NCBI GenBank assembly: GCA_012861695.1
Contig: JAAOOA010000033.1
Coordinates: forward strand, 11,710,325-11,774,324
DNA: 64,000 nt
Reading direction: 5' to 3'
DNA from: Trematomus loennbergii
Taxonomy: Eukaryota > Chordata > Actinopteri > Perciformes > Nototheniidae
Shown: positions 51,719-63,053 of the stretch, piece by piece
Position numbering within the stretch: the stretch's first letter is position 1
Layout: every line of letters begins with the position of its first letter
Program-made: the position numbers and the translations under genes
Notes under the pieces: generated by a model
The model's database searches: none
Seen by the model: only the letters and a program-made list of their open reading frames with translations
Told to the model about the DNA's origin: nothing

Positions 51719-52174
51719 TTAAAAATGCCCTATTACACTTTTTTGGGGTTTCCCTTTCCTGTAGTGTGTTAAATAGGTTGTTGTGCATGTTAATGGTCTG
51801 CTAAGGCTAAAATCCCAAAGTTCAACCTGCCTGAATCGCCTTGATTGGACTCCTTTGCTTTCTTCAGTAAGATAGTGAAATGTAACAGCTCTTTCTTCTA
51901 TTGGCTAGCGCTTAAACACATTTATTGTAATAGGCTAAGGGGCGTGACATTTCCGACACATCTCTAAGCGGTTGACCAATCACAACAGAGCACGCCAGCT
52001 TACCAATCAGAGCAGACTGGGCTCTGGTTTCAGACAGAGGGTGACAAGAGGTGCTGCAGCACAGGCAGTATGAGAAATGTAAAGCACATTTTGAACATTA
52101 AAGCATCCAAACATGTCACAGTGGCAGCACAAAATAAAAATATGAACCTGAAAATGAGCATAATCTGGCCTCTT
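51719..52174. mobile_element. MITE-like dispersed repeat with GACCAATCAC core
   Basis: It begins TTAAAAATGCCCTATTACAC and ends GAAAATGAGCATAATCTGGCCTCTT (given 51-52 kb; only the last part is diagnostic). The ends are diverged inverted repeats. The interior has GACCAATCACAACAGAGCA, ACCAATCAGAGCAGACTGGG and AGGTGCTGCAGCACAGGCAG, which I recall as a very common percomorph repeat. Only the left TTAA is preserved. No ORF. Confidence 0.65.
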
Positions 52175-54563
52175 GGATGCATAGTTGTATCTTAACCCAT
52201 GAACTACCCAATCTATAAATTGTCTAGCAAATGTTTTGAGATCCTTGATGTTGATGAGTAAAAAATGTTATATCTCAAGCAAATATTAATCTTGAAACCA
52301 TGGTTTGTAGCTTTGAAAATGTGATTTTTTAGCTGTGTCATCTGCTGATGGCAGAGTCCTGACTCGTGTTAAATTGGTCTCATTTGCAAGTACTTGAGGA
52401 TGGGGTAATAGGCAAGATATAAATATTGAAGCTGACTACAAAGAACAGACTCTCCCCCAGAATCCTGATCCTCAATCCTTGTTGATTAGCATACCATTCA
52501 TGTATATGTATGTATCTGAGGCTGGATTATCAACTGGGGATAAGGCGACAACTACCCCAGGGTCCTATGAAAGTTCCAAGCAAGTCATTGGTTTTAGTCA
52601 TTTGATAAGTGGCAAATTTGTCAAGGAATTTGCGTCGTTAAAGTATTAATAACTGGCCCGCCACAGTAGGTATCTCCGCCACAGTTTTTGAATGCACTGA
52701 AAACACACAGAGGGGTTCTCTTTCGGCATTTTTTCTGTGAATCTGAAACTTTCCCCACAGGTCACTGTGTGTTTGGGCAGAGCGATGTTGGATGTTAGTC
52801 CAGGTTTCTCTGTCATCAGTGGGCTCAGTTAGGCCACATATAGCCCGGGGCGGCTGTCTCCTCCAGTCCCCACACCCAGGCAATTTAAAAGCTGTATACT
52901 CTTGGGATCATCGGGCAGCAGCTTGCAGGGCAGTGAAAGGCCTTGAGATTACTGTAACTTACACTGCAGGTGCAGGGGAGGGAGGAAGATAGATGCTAAA
53001 GTGTAATCAACGCCTGAACATGTTCCCGGTCTCAATCTATTAGTGGGAGTGCAGGCTTAGTAATTATTTTCCTTCGCAAACTCCGCCTCACCAGGGCTGA
53101 GTGTACAAGAACAAATGTATTTATATACTGGGTCTGATTATTCTTTGTGATATTATTGACCCTAGTGTACTGAACAAACTCTGTTATTATGCACTTCATG
53201 GGTCCTACAGGTAATCATGTAGTTTATGTAGTTTAGCCAGTCTTCTGTTTCTATTACTGCCCAAACCAATGCAGGTAGGAGGTTATTTGCTGTTTTGACT
53301 CAACTGCAATTGCGAAACCACATATTGTTATTGAGCCAGAAAAATCTAGAGCACAAAATAATTATAAATTGCATTGACTGCGGTTATATCCTTGTGCATT
53401 TCTGCAGGAAAAAGCTTTCAAAATGTACCGGGAGGATGAAGTTAATGGATGCTGTGGATGGGACTGAATGTTTTTCAGTCTCCAGTTTTGTTACTATTTG
53501 CTTTGAGAATGTTGGGCATACTCAGGAGTGTGCATACAACTGTAAGGAAAGTAGGTCAGTTCATTTCCAATCTGACTTTTTAGCCATGTCCCTGACCGAA
53601 AAATATATTTGTATGATTTAGTATTAGAACAATTAACACAGACTCCTGTGAATTAATGTAACCTTATTTTTTTTAAATATGAAATGAATATAAAACATTT
53701 TCCGCTTTTGAAAAAGAGCAAGCTATAGGCATACACTTTTCCTCACCCATGTATTTAATGTGAGGGCTAGTCAACAACACATACATCAAGTTGCGTGTAA
53801 CCAAATCGTAATAGAGGCAAATAAACGCTTAGAGAATATAATTGTTTGTTAAGAAAGATAAATGTTGATGCTGATGTTTTAGTCCTAATGATTCACTTTT
53901 TAGATGCTTGCTGCTTTGAAAACAGCTCTCTCAGCTTTTTCTTGCCAGCCTCTCTTTAGGCCACTGTGATATGTGAACAATATCCAACATCCAATATGAA
54001 GCCTTATGTATGAGCGTTAGGATATCCTATACCATGAGTTGAAAACAGTAATGAAGAACTCAGATTTTTGGCATGCATTCCTCTTTAAAATAAAAGAAAA
54101 ACTCAATATAGCGTAAACTAACCCATTACAGCCTCCATGCAGTGCACTTTATGCTAATAAAGTGCCTAATTAGAACTAATGAGGAACAAAAAAGGAGTCT
54201 TGCAACGATATTTTCAGGCAACCTTTTAAAAAACAGCATACCTAAGTAAATCAGCCGGGTATGATTAAAAACCACAGAGTGATCATTAACGCTCATAGGA
54301 GAGAAAGGTGCTTTGACACTATATATAAATTGGGGGCTCAGATGGCTTTTTAACAACACTAATTATTTAAAGAATAGCAGCAGCATTATCAACAATAATA
54401 AAGTCAATTCTTTTAAATCAGCAACTATTTGGTTAAGATGAGAACTTTTTGAAATGAGGGCAATCACTATAGCTGGTGTAGCTACACAACTCTACATGTC
54501 CCTGTAAGTTATATTCCTCCTCAGACGGACGGGATTCTCTGTGAGAGGGAAAGAGAGCAGGAT

Positions 54564-54612
<49 letters not shown>

Positions 54613-55017
54613 CAGAGATACAGGGCTGATGTGTAGAGTGCTGATGTGCAGTTTGAGACGATAGGCTTGCAGACAGACAGGCAGGCGGGGAGTGGATGTT
54701 ACTGTACTATTTCTCCTTCACTGTTCTGCCAATAGCTTTGGTGTTGCATTGGGTTTCTCGTTTAGTCAGTGCCAAGCTGCACAGACTCTGATAAGGCTTC
54801 CCGAGCACACGCTGATCCACTCTGTTCAATGTATGGCTGGGCAAACTGGCAGCCGACAGCTTTGCCTGTGCTCAGGAAGTCTTGAGACGTCATTTTGAAT
54901 CAGTAGGAGTTATGTATTAGCTGAGAAATGTGTGAGTCACTTTAATGTGAATCATCACATTTTACTGCTTTTGACTTTGGATTCTTGCTCACACTATCAA
55001 TAACAAGTTCCCAAGAA
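52175..55017. other. Intron segment, no gene seen
   Basis: A GC-richer patch lies at about 52780-52990 (ATAGCCCGGGGCGGCTG). A GA microsatellite at 54566-54611 is listed separately. The 108-codon ORF at 53295 has no domain. Confidence 0.55.
54566..54611. repeat. (GA)n microsatellite
   Basis: About 46 bases of AG/GA repeat. Confidence 0.97.
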
Positions 55018-55512
55018 CAGTCCTTATATTACTTTCTTCCCGTCTGCTACCGGCCTCATTAACAAGGCCTTTTTAACTGACACTTACCCTCAGCTACATC
55101 ATAGACTCTATGCACACATTAATGCAGACTATACAAAAAATATATCATGTTCATTTCCATACTGTCTGTTAATCCTCCGAATTTTGCACATTTGTATACA
55201 AAGCTGCCTCTTTGTATATCTTCACATCTTTCCACTTTTCATAACAATACTGCATATACTTAATTTGTATTCAATTCAATTCAGTATTTTGTCATATTAT
55301 ACTGTACGTGGTTTTTTGGTATCTTTCATGTACATATTTCTCTATATTTTAATGTTATAAAGTATTTTAAAATAGTTTTTTATAATTGCTCTATTTTTAG
55401 GTCCTTTTCCTACAATGTGTCTTCTTTGACTGTGTGAATGCATGCACCATATACACCAAGGAAAATGTCTCGTGTGTGTGAACCTACTTGCAATAAACCT
55501 GTGTCTGATTCT
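55018..55512 (+). mobile_element. LINE 3' end fragment, Rex1-like
   Basis: The fragment starts near CCCGTCTGCTACCGGCCTCA, has a long AT-rich 3' UTR with TTGCACATTTGTATACAAAG, and ends ACCAAGGAAAATGTCTCGTG, CCTACTTGCAATAAACCTG, then GATTCTGA. This order matches the recalled 3' end of Rex1/Babar-like LINEs of bony fish. Only the last codons of the ORF at most are present. Confidence 0.65.
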
Positions 55513-56319
55513 GAAATCGGATAATCATTTAAAATGGATATTGTTCTTGCCATGATAAATCCCTCATGGTCATCTCAAAGCTGATTCTTCCAATCCCAAA
55601 ACACATTCAAACTGCACATGAGGTCTTAATAAGTTGACAGCTCATACACACACACCCTCACCCCTCCCAAGCATCCTCCCGCTCTTCTTTGTAGTTGGAT
55701 GCTGTGTAAGCTGTTTTTTAATAATGGCTGATTGGTTTTATGCCATGGTTTCATATTTATGGAAATATATATCTATGATTTTGTTTGTATTGCACTTCTT
55801 GCAGAATTCAGTATCTCTCATGCTGCTTGGGATACGGTGGTGGGCGTCCTCAGATTATTTTCTGTATTATAATTCCATATTTGCTGTAATACATCCTCCT
55901 ACGTTCTTTGGCAGATATATCTCAATTTAGCTCTTTATTAAGTGTCTCTAATTGTTGGCAGAGTATGTATTTCCTGCGCAGCCACTATGCTTTGGTTACT
56001 GTGTATTATTATATTACTGGTAGAAGCCTCCCATTTCCTTGAAAGAGTATTGCAATCCTATCAAAACTCTGTTAAGTTACTATGCTGCTTATTCACATCA
56101 GAAAAGTTATAGTGAAACTGCAACAGGATATGCAGTCAACAAGGTTAAGTGATCAATAGCAATAAGTGCTATGTATCACTATAACAATTCGCCTTCAAAA
56201 CAAGGCAAAAACTATTGTACTACTTCAACTTTTTGCAAAGCATGACATGTGTCACCCTTGTGCAGCTACAAGTGGTAAATGTTTGTGGAATGTAGGTGAA
56301 TTTCTGCTTTATAAATCAC
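55513..56319. other. Intron segment, nothing recognised
   Basis: A 98-codon ORF at 55634 is rich in hydrophobic residues but has no domain or splice support. Confidence 0.5.
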
Positions 56320-56689
56320 TTAAAGGTAGGGTAGGTAAGTTTGAGAAACCGGCTCGAGATCGCTAGAATTTGAAAATACACAACCGGAGAAAATCTGCCA
56401 CTTCCCTACAGAGCCCCTCCTCCAACACACACGAACGCGCACATGACCAATGAGGGCACGAGATACGTTTGTGCACAGATGGAAGGCTGACAGGCAGGTA
56501 GGCCATCCAGTACAATGATTGGTCGTACTTTTTACAGTATTACGGCTTCCATAGATGACATTTTTTTATGGATTTTTTGTCAAAGCACTTAAGATATTCA
56601 TTGCTATCGGGATGTTAAGAGCATTCCATGGAATATAACAAAAAGTGTATCTCGAGCCGGTTTCTCAAACTTACCTACCCTACCTTTAA
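56320..56689. mobile_element. TTAA-flanked MITE with 41-bp perfect terminal inverted repeats
   Basis: The left arm runs 56320-56360 and the right arm 56649-56689. They are exact reverse complements over 41 bases including the terminal TTAA. Key blocks are AGGTAGGGTAGGTAAGTTTG and AGAAACCGGCTCGAGAT. The TTAA at each end indicates a piggyBac-type target. The 370-base element has no ORF. Perfect arms indicate a young copy. Its ends differ from those of the MITE at 2120 and 18305. Confidence 0.9.
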
Positions 56690-57059
56690 GCAGTTAATCA
56701 ATCATCAAAGTTGTTGCCAATTTTCTCTCAATAGACTACTTGTTTCAGCATTAATTGAAATGTCACCCATTCCCTGTTAATATTGAAGGGTAATGTGATT
56801 TCATTAACCTTAAACCTTGAATCTACTGCCAACGACCTGTCTTTCTCATACAAGAGACTTTCGAAATAAGTACAGTTCCTTACCAGTTAAACATTCTAAT
56901 ATATACAGTTTGAAGGATATTGAAATAAAAAAGTTAAAGGTTGTAGTGTCTTGTCTCAGAGGAAAGTCTGGATAGACTAGCTAGCAGTAAGCCGATGTCA
57001 ACAGCTGCCAACAGCTATTATACAATATGAGGCTCTCCTGTGACTTGTGTCACCCTACA

Positions 57060-57210
57060 GAGATTGGCTAGCTCTCTTAGACCTTGCCGCCCTCAGGAGC
57101 GAAGAGTGTCCATCATATTCATAATTATCTGGAAGGGAGGTCCATCACCATCACATATTAGCAGCACACAGACGGCATGGCAGTAAATAATCCCTTCATT
57201 TCAGCCAGAG
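57060..57210. promoter_or_regulatory. Candidate conserved non-coding element
   Basis: Complex single-copy-looking DNA with CATATTCATAATTATC (homeodomain-type core) next to CCATCACCATCACATATTAG. There is no ORF and no repeat signature. The regulatory role is inferred only. Confidence 0.25.
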
Positions 57211-58485
57211 GAGGTCAGGCAGACATAAATTTAACACCGAGCACTTTAACATCCTGTAGGGCAGAGAGGTTTCATCATCTGAAGGATTGATGCCTTAGAT
57301 TCCCTTTTCCATCCCTCCATCTTTTAGCCAGAGCCAAGATCTCATCCAATAAGTACAGCGTTTTTGATTCATACACATCTGAATCCAAGTGGATCCAATG
57401 GAATTCTGAAGAAGCTGTTCTGACGAGCAACAATTTACCGCAGAACAACATCAAATGAGTTTCTGAGCCTTTCTAACAACAGGTCGTGCTCTGCTATTAG
57501 GAAATGCCTTTTTCCAATCAGACCAGGATGATTGCCAGTTAGGAAAATGTTTCACACCATGTTTAGAAGCCTATGCATTGGATTGAAAACATAACATTTC
57601 CTGACCCTTACATGCATTTGAAAACTCACAATCACATTTTTTGACATTTACTCAAAATAAAATAAAGCGTGTTTTGTTGTATTTCCTGCTTATATTGGAG
57701 AGTGAACAAGATCTTGCATTAAAATCCACCTCAATGAAAATGCAGGAAAATATGGAGGAAATGTATACGTCTTAATCCTTATAACATTTGAAAAACTACT
57801 GATTTAAGTGTTGGTATATTTCATATAGAAAAGTCCAACTAACAGGATACACACATCCCCCATGATTTGTTATTTCATGTGTTTTAAAAAGGAGATATTT
57901 TAGCCCTTTAAATGTCAATTACTTTCTGTCCTCTCTTACACTCCCTTCCTCAGCATATCAGGGACTTTCTTCTCCGGTTCTTCCTCCCTCTGTTTGTTTC
58001 CCCCCCGCCTGACATTTATAAAGTGTGAGCTTGGAGGAGGCTCTGAGCGGCGGTGAGGAGCTCTGTCTCCGGGACATTGGGCGTCCATGGTGCGAGCAGC
58101 TTCGGATCACTCACTTAAACAGCTAACATTTCAAAGGGGCAATAAAAAGAGTCCTGGTCCCTCTAGAACAATAAAACAGTGTTAGAGTCAGGGGTGGATG
58201 CACTGTAATACAGACATATATTTCTCTGCCACTGCTGCAGCTGCTGCGCTCAGCACCATGAGATAGACTGAATCAAAGGACGTTCACAGCAGCGATGAGT
58301 GTGAGCGTGATTCAATGTAACATCCAGGTGTAACATTCACCTTCTAAGCATGACCAGAGGATAGCAGGTGTACCTGCAGGAATAAGGAGGTTATTCAAGT
58401 AATGATGACCTTAATCTATGGCTGGGCGGTATTGAGAAAAGTATTTTTGAATGACGCGGTTTTCCATGTCATATAATGTGGATAT

Positions 58486-58532
58486 ATCAGAATCAGAATA
58501 CCTTTATTAGTCCCACAGAGGGGAAATTTGCA
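58486..58532 (-). repeat. LINE 3' tail fragment, minus strand
   Basis: ATCAGAATCAGAATACCTTT followed by ATTAGTCCCACAGAGGGGAA is the reverse complement of a very common fish LINE 3' end (GGGACTAATAAAGGTATTCT then GATTCTGA). The body is absent. Confidence 0.65.
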
Positions 58533-60139
58533 AGTTAATACTGTATTAACTTCAAAATGATGTCACTTTACCTTGAAAAGCAGGAAAAACACTTACAATA
58601 TCTGAAATATTAGAGAATATCTAGTCTTTCATCACACCAAATTATATAATAATATACATTTTATTTAAATAGTTTTGGCTGTCAGTGCAGCAACATGAGT
58701 CCTAAAGGGCCTTCAGAATTTCCATTATTTTAAATAAAAATTGCCTTCTTCAAAAAACAAATCATGACATTTATTCAAAGTACTGTATGTCTGAACACAG
58801 AGCGGAGAGTTTTCTCCTCATACGACATGATGTAAATCAGTGTGTGGGTGTTAATTTGTTTCTGTCCTCCTAGAGCAGGGACAGGGATGACAGTTAGGTG
58901 ATGATCCCTCATGTCTGATCCATCTCACGCCTCATTTCCCCCGCAGAAATAACATTGAACAGGGATTTAGCCAAGACCTTGACTTGACTGCCAGCCTGTA
59001 GAGAGGAGTGCGCATTGGCTTGGCTGTGGGGATGTGTCTTTGTGTTGTAGTAATTAGAACAATAGCCAGTGTTGAGACCTATGTGTGGTTCATTGTGCTT
59101 TGGTTTCTTTGGTTTTTGTGAAATAGTGGATAGAGGGTTTTTGTGTGAATCAAGGTTGAACCTCATGCAATCCTCCCTGAAATAAAGAACAGAAAACTGA
59201 GATGTATTGGATTGATGACTGCCTTTACATTAGTTGCTGTTTTTCTGTGTTGATCTCCACCACCAAGAACAACACCCCATCACTATACTGTAATAGATGG
59301 GCTTGATTACCAAGTCTGAGTACTGACAATGAGTGGCTCTCCTGTACTAAGGTAAAGGAGCTTTGTTCATAAATGCTGTCGCTCGCTCCTACTAATGGTT
59401 GTTTTTCGAACAACCTAAAAATTGCTTTACATATCTTTATGAAGCAAGAAAATAAGAGAATAACTACCACTTAGTCAATGTAAGGGAATAATCACACCCA
59501 TGTTAAGGCTCATTAAAGCGTTATGTTGCTTTACGTTGAGTTTTAATGTGTGACCTATCTTAACATCTCAAGCTGTTCAGACAAACCACTTTCTTTCTCT
59601 GTCTTAGGTTTTATTTTTTTCATTTTAGGCTTTAGTCAGTTCATAAATGTAAGTGTAATAAAGCTAAGTCACGTTTTTCTCTTCATCATAGCGCTGCTCC
59701 CTGTCCTAGTGTCAGGTCAATCTCTCGAGATGAATGGAGAGCAAGTAGTCTCAGAGGTTATTGAGGACTTCATCATATCACGCCCTGAGCTTGTCTTTGA
59801 GATATGGTGGCATTTTCCACCCCAGTAAACCCCTTGTTTCTCAGGGTGTGTGTGTGTGCTTGTTCTTATGCATAAGCATGAACATATGTACATTTATAAT
59901 ATGCACTTTAACATAAAGTACCACAGCGGGAGATATTGCCTTCCTGCTGTAGCCTTGTTGAACCCGCGTTGACTTCCCCGCAGTGACAGTTGTGCTAACA
60001 AACGTAGATGTGCTTTGGCAGCACTCCCCATGGCTATGGATTTGGAACAAAAAGGAGATGCTGGGAGTAAACTTTAAGAGTCTTTCTTTTAGGTCTATCT
60101 TGTTCCCCCATTCTGCATTTGTTAGCTTTGATAGTTGCT

Positions 60140-60260
60140 GCGTTGTCGGAGGAGATTAGGCAATGAGCTCCCTTCCTGTGTACTCTCAGAGGGTGGTCTC
60201 CTACTCTGCCGTGATCGGGCAGGGACATCACTTAATGATTTATTCATACGAGAGAGTTAT
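60140..60260. promoter_or_regulatory. Candidate conserved non-coding element near the EF-hand exon
   Basis: Complex sequence with GTGATCGGGCAGGGACATCA followed by TTAATGATTTATTCATAC, a Hox/Pbx-like AT-rich site. It is about 0.7 kb before the exon at 60980. No coding potential was recognised. Confidence 0.22.
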
Positions 60261-60979
60261 TTTCACATTTTGTTCTCTCAACACCACGCTTCAGACTTGC
60301 ACGTAGGTCTTGCTCCCTCCCTCCCACCCTCTCGCCAACGCCTCTGATGCTGTCATCAGGCTCAGTTGATAATAAAGTGAATGAGCGACGTGATACAAAA
60401 GAAAAGGAAAAGCGGCTTCCCTGCTCTCCATCATGATCAAGTCCCTCACAGCATGGCACAGACGTGTTTCGCATAATTATTGATTACAGTGTGAAGAAAA
60501 AATGCTGAGTGCTGATGGTGATTAATTTGTGGCCTCTCACTTCCTCTGCTCAACCTCATCAGGCAAAGCCTTGCAACAAATCAGGAGCGAGACGCCCAGT
60601 TTGGTTTGAATCATGAGCTTTAATCCCATAGCAAAGGGGAACAAGAAGCTTGAAAGGGTCTAAATTAGGTGTTTACCCTTTGTTTGCTGTGGATTCTAGG
60701 ATTACTTTTAATTAATTGGACCCCCTGCCCGAAAAGCTGTCCGACAAATTATGCAAACAAAAAAACAACAATTTTCAGATGAGTAAACACTTAAGGAAAG
60801 ACACACTCACACATGCATGCACAAATACAAATTATATATCCCCTCTGTTCCTCTCCTCCCTCTATAAAACACACAAACACATTCAATCCAATTTACAGCT
60901 ACGATAAAAAGGCTTTGGCTTGTATAATTGAGGTTAATCAAATGTCTTTCCTTCCATATCTGTGTGTTTCCTCCTGCAG

Positions 60980-61169
60980 GCAACGCATGCACCATGTCGG
61001 AGTACAACAGGCTGAAAAGCTGCTGCTGGATATGCAACCAAAAGTGCTGAAAGATGGGGGGCAGAGCCAGCAGAGAGACATGGAGGAGAAGAGAGCACGG
61101 GTGGACACCATGTTCAAATACCTGGATGTGGACCAGGACGGCCGGCTGGTCAGTGGGGAGCTGGAAAAG
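60980..61169 (+). CDS. fstl4: Follistatin-like 4/5 exon with EF-hand loop; apparent 1-base frameshift
   Basis: This is the next coding exon of the same gene. It has a good acceptor (pyrimidine-rich tract, then CTCCTGCAG) and a donor GTTGGT at 61170. Joined in phase 1 to the exon ending at 14743, it begins G-NACTMSEYNRLK, matching the recalled family pattern after the Kazal domain. That frame then meets TGA at 61048-61050. From 61019 the family-like sequence continues in another frame (LLLDMQPK, then VDTMFKYLDVDQDG), with a canonical EF-hand calcium loop DVDQDGRLVSGE at 61125-61160. The exon is 190 bases, where 191 would restore frame and give a phase 0 end. The most economical reading is one missing A in the run at 61015-61018, either assembly error or a real mutation. 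The second EF-hand, expected in the next exon, lies outside the window. Confidence 0.85.
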
Positions 61170-62853
61170 GTTGGTATCAAGCTGAATTATTAGTTGATCC
61201 AATATTAAAAGGATAGCTGTATGGATTGACAAATGACTGTTTAAGATATTTTTTTGTCCATTTATTTTTTTCTGAACCTTACTTTGTTCTCTAAGAGACC
61301 TTGTGTTGACAACAAACAACAGATTAAACACATTTGCGGTTTAGGGATCACCATCATTTTTTAAGAATTGGTTATTATTTGAATTAAGTCCTCTACATTG
61401 AAATGTTAACCTATATCTGAACACATTAAAAAACAGTTGATCAGATATTTTCTCATTTGTGTGTCTCCCTCCCAGAGTTATTACTATTACCTCAACTATG
61501 GTACCCAGAGACGCGTTAAAATCTAATAATATGCAGTAAAGTCACTATTGATAATCCTGATAATGCTACATTTTGAATCTCAAATCTGTGTTGAAATTGG
61601 CAGGACAAAAGCAAATTTATGTCAGCTGTTAGCAGCAGGCGGGCTCTTGATTGGCTAAATAACAAAGCTAGCAGCTAACGTTAACAGTTTAAAGCTTCCT
61701 TTTAGATTCCATGTAATCCTCTTTAACAAAGAAACATGCTAATTGAGGTTATCTCACCACCAGGGTCTGAGGGGGGAACTGTAGAATGGATTGGCATTCA
61801 CACTTGCCGAGTGAGGAAATTAAATTATTGTGGGCATCATCTGGTATCAGGAAATGGGCATCAGAGATAGATGTTAATTAGACTTCTTTGAACCAATGTT
61901 GTGATCTCAGTAACTTCTGCCAGAATGCAGTAAACCATTGTAGAGTCACTTCTGAATGCAGTTGTATGAGTGCATTTTCAAAGGCTTTACAATCGAATAA
62001 CATTACAAGTGTTTCAAATGTGTTGTAGCTCTTTCTAATTATGGGAGAATTTAAAGAAGTGGCTATATGATACAAAAGAAAAAACAGGCAGCTCAAGATT
62101 AATAAGCGCCACTAAATGTAGTCTCATAAATGCCACAATGTTTCACATTTTGTCATCTCTCTGCAGATGTGAATGACAACACACTTAGTCTGCATGTAGA
62201 TTAAAAAGATGATGTAACTTCTTTGGCCAAGTTCCAGCGGCATATATAAATAATAAAATCCCTCTCTGACAGAGCTGCACTAAAAGATCCATCAAATGAT
62301 TTTGATCAATCACAGCTGGCAATTACTAATGCTGAGATGTGGCCAGGAAGTCTTTTGATAAGACATTCTTATCCTGCAGGAATTCATAAATGCGTTTTCA
62401 CAGAGATAATGCTTTTGAAGACCAAAGCAATTCAAAGATGAATTCCAGTCATCCATCCAAACTGTCTCCATGTTCACATCCATCTTTTATCAATAGAGTC
62501 TTGGAGAGTAAAGTTCTGTACTTTGGTTTGGAAATGTTTTACTTAAATGCCTAAGGACAGATCAGTCTGTGTCAGGGAACACATGGCTGCAGTCTGCTGA
62601 AGGCAGCAAGGATATACAAAGTTTGTCGCATCCCTTAATCTGCCATGTCACATGTGCAGCTCCATACAGAATCAATTGGAGGAAATATGTAAGCTCAGAG
62701 GCTGTATTTTTAGGCTTTGAAATCATTGCAGAGAGAATTAAACATTGAACTTACACTACATAGTTATAGTCTTGTTAGAATGACTGCCCTTAAAACACCC
62801 AAATTAAAGAATATTAATATATACAATGAAAAGAGCCTTATTGTTGGTTAATA
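61170..62853. other. Downstream intron, nothing recognised
   Basis: The donor GTTGGT opens the next intron. The sequence is AT-rich. A GATTGGCT motif near 61652 sits beside GCTAGCAGCTAACGTTAAC. No further FSTL exon (second EF-hand) was found before the window ends. Confidence 0.65.
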
Positions 62854-63053
62854 GGGAGGCTGTGGCTCAGTGGTTAGTGTGCTGGCCTTCAAATCAGGGG
62901 ATAGCAAGTTCGAGTCCCACCGCAGTCAGCATGTCGTTGTGTCCCTGGGCAAGACACTTCACCCCAAATTGCTCCTGTGGGGATTGTCCACAGTACTGAA
63001 TGTATGTAAGTCACTTTGGATAAAAGCGTCTAACAAATGACATGTAATGTAAT
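62854..63053 (+). mobile_element. tRNA-derived SINE
   Basis: The head carries RNA polymerase III boxes: A box TGGCTCAGTGG (62863-62873) and B box AAGTTCGAGTCC (62906-62917). The body has GTGTCCCTGGGCAAGACACT. The tail reads GTAAGTCACTTTGGATAAAA, then GCGTCTAACAAATGACATGT, ending in AATGTAAT-type units. It lacks a tRNA cloverleaf 3' half, so it is a SINE and not a tRNA gene. The tail is shared with fragments at 23824 and 63672. Confidence 0.85.

Larger units (their letters stand above)
56690..60979. other. Distal part of the large intron
   Basis: No exon is visible before the EF-hand exon. GC-richer complex patches lie at 57060-57210, 57990-58130 and 60140-60260. A LINE-tail fragment at 58486-58532 is listed separately. 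The segment ends in the pyrimidine-rich acceptor of the exon at 60980. Confidence 0.6.

Noticed and set aside
60807..61331. 174-codon minus-strand ORF across the EF-hand exon
   Set aside because: The plus strand has a canonical EF-hand loop and matching splice sites; the minus-strand frame is a shadow with no domain.
62863..62917. Possible tRNA gene from A and B boxes
   Set aside because: The sequence after the B box does not complete a T-arm and acceptor stem, and the tail is that of a SINE.
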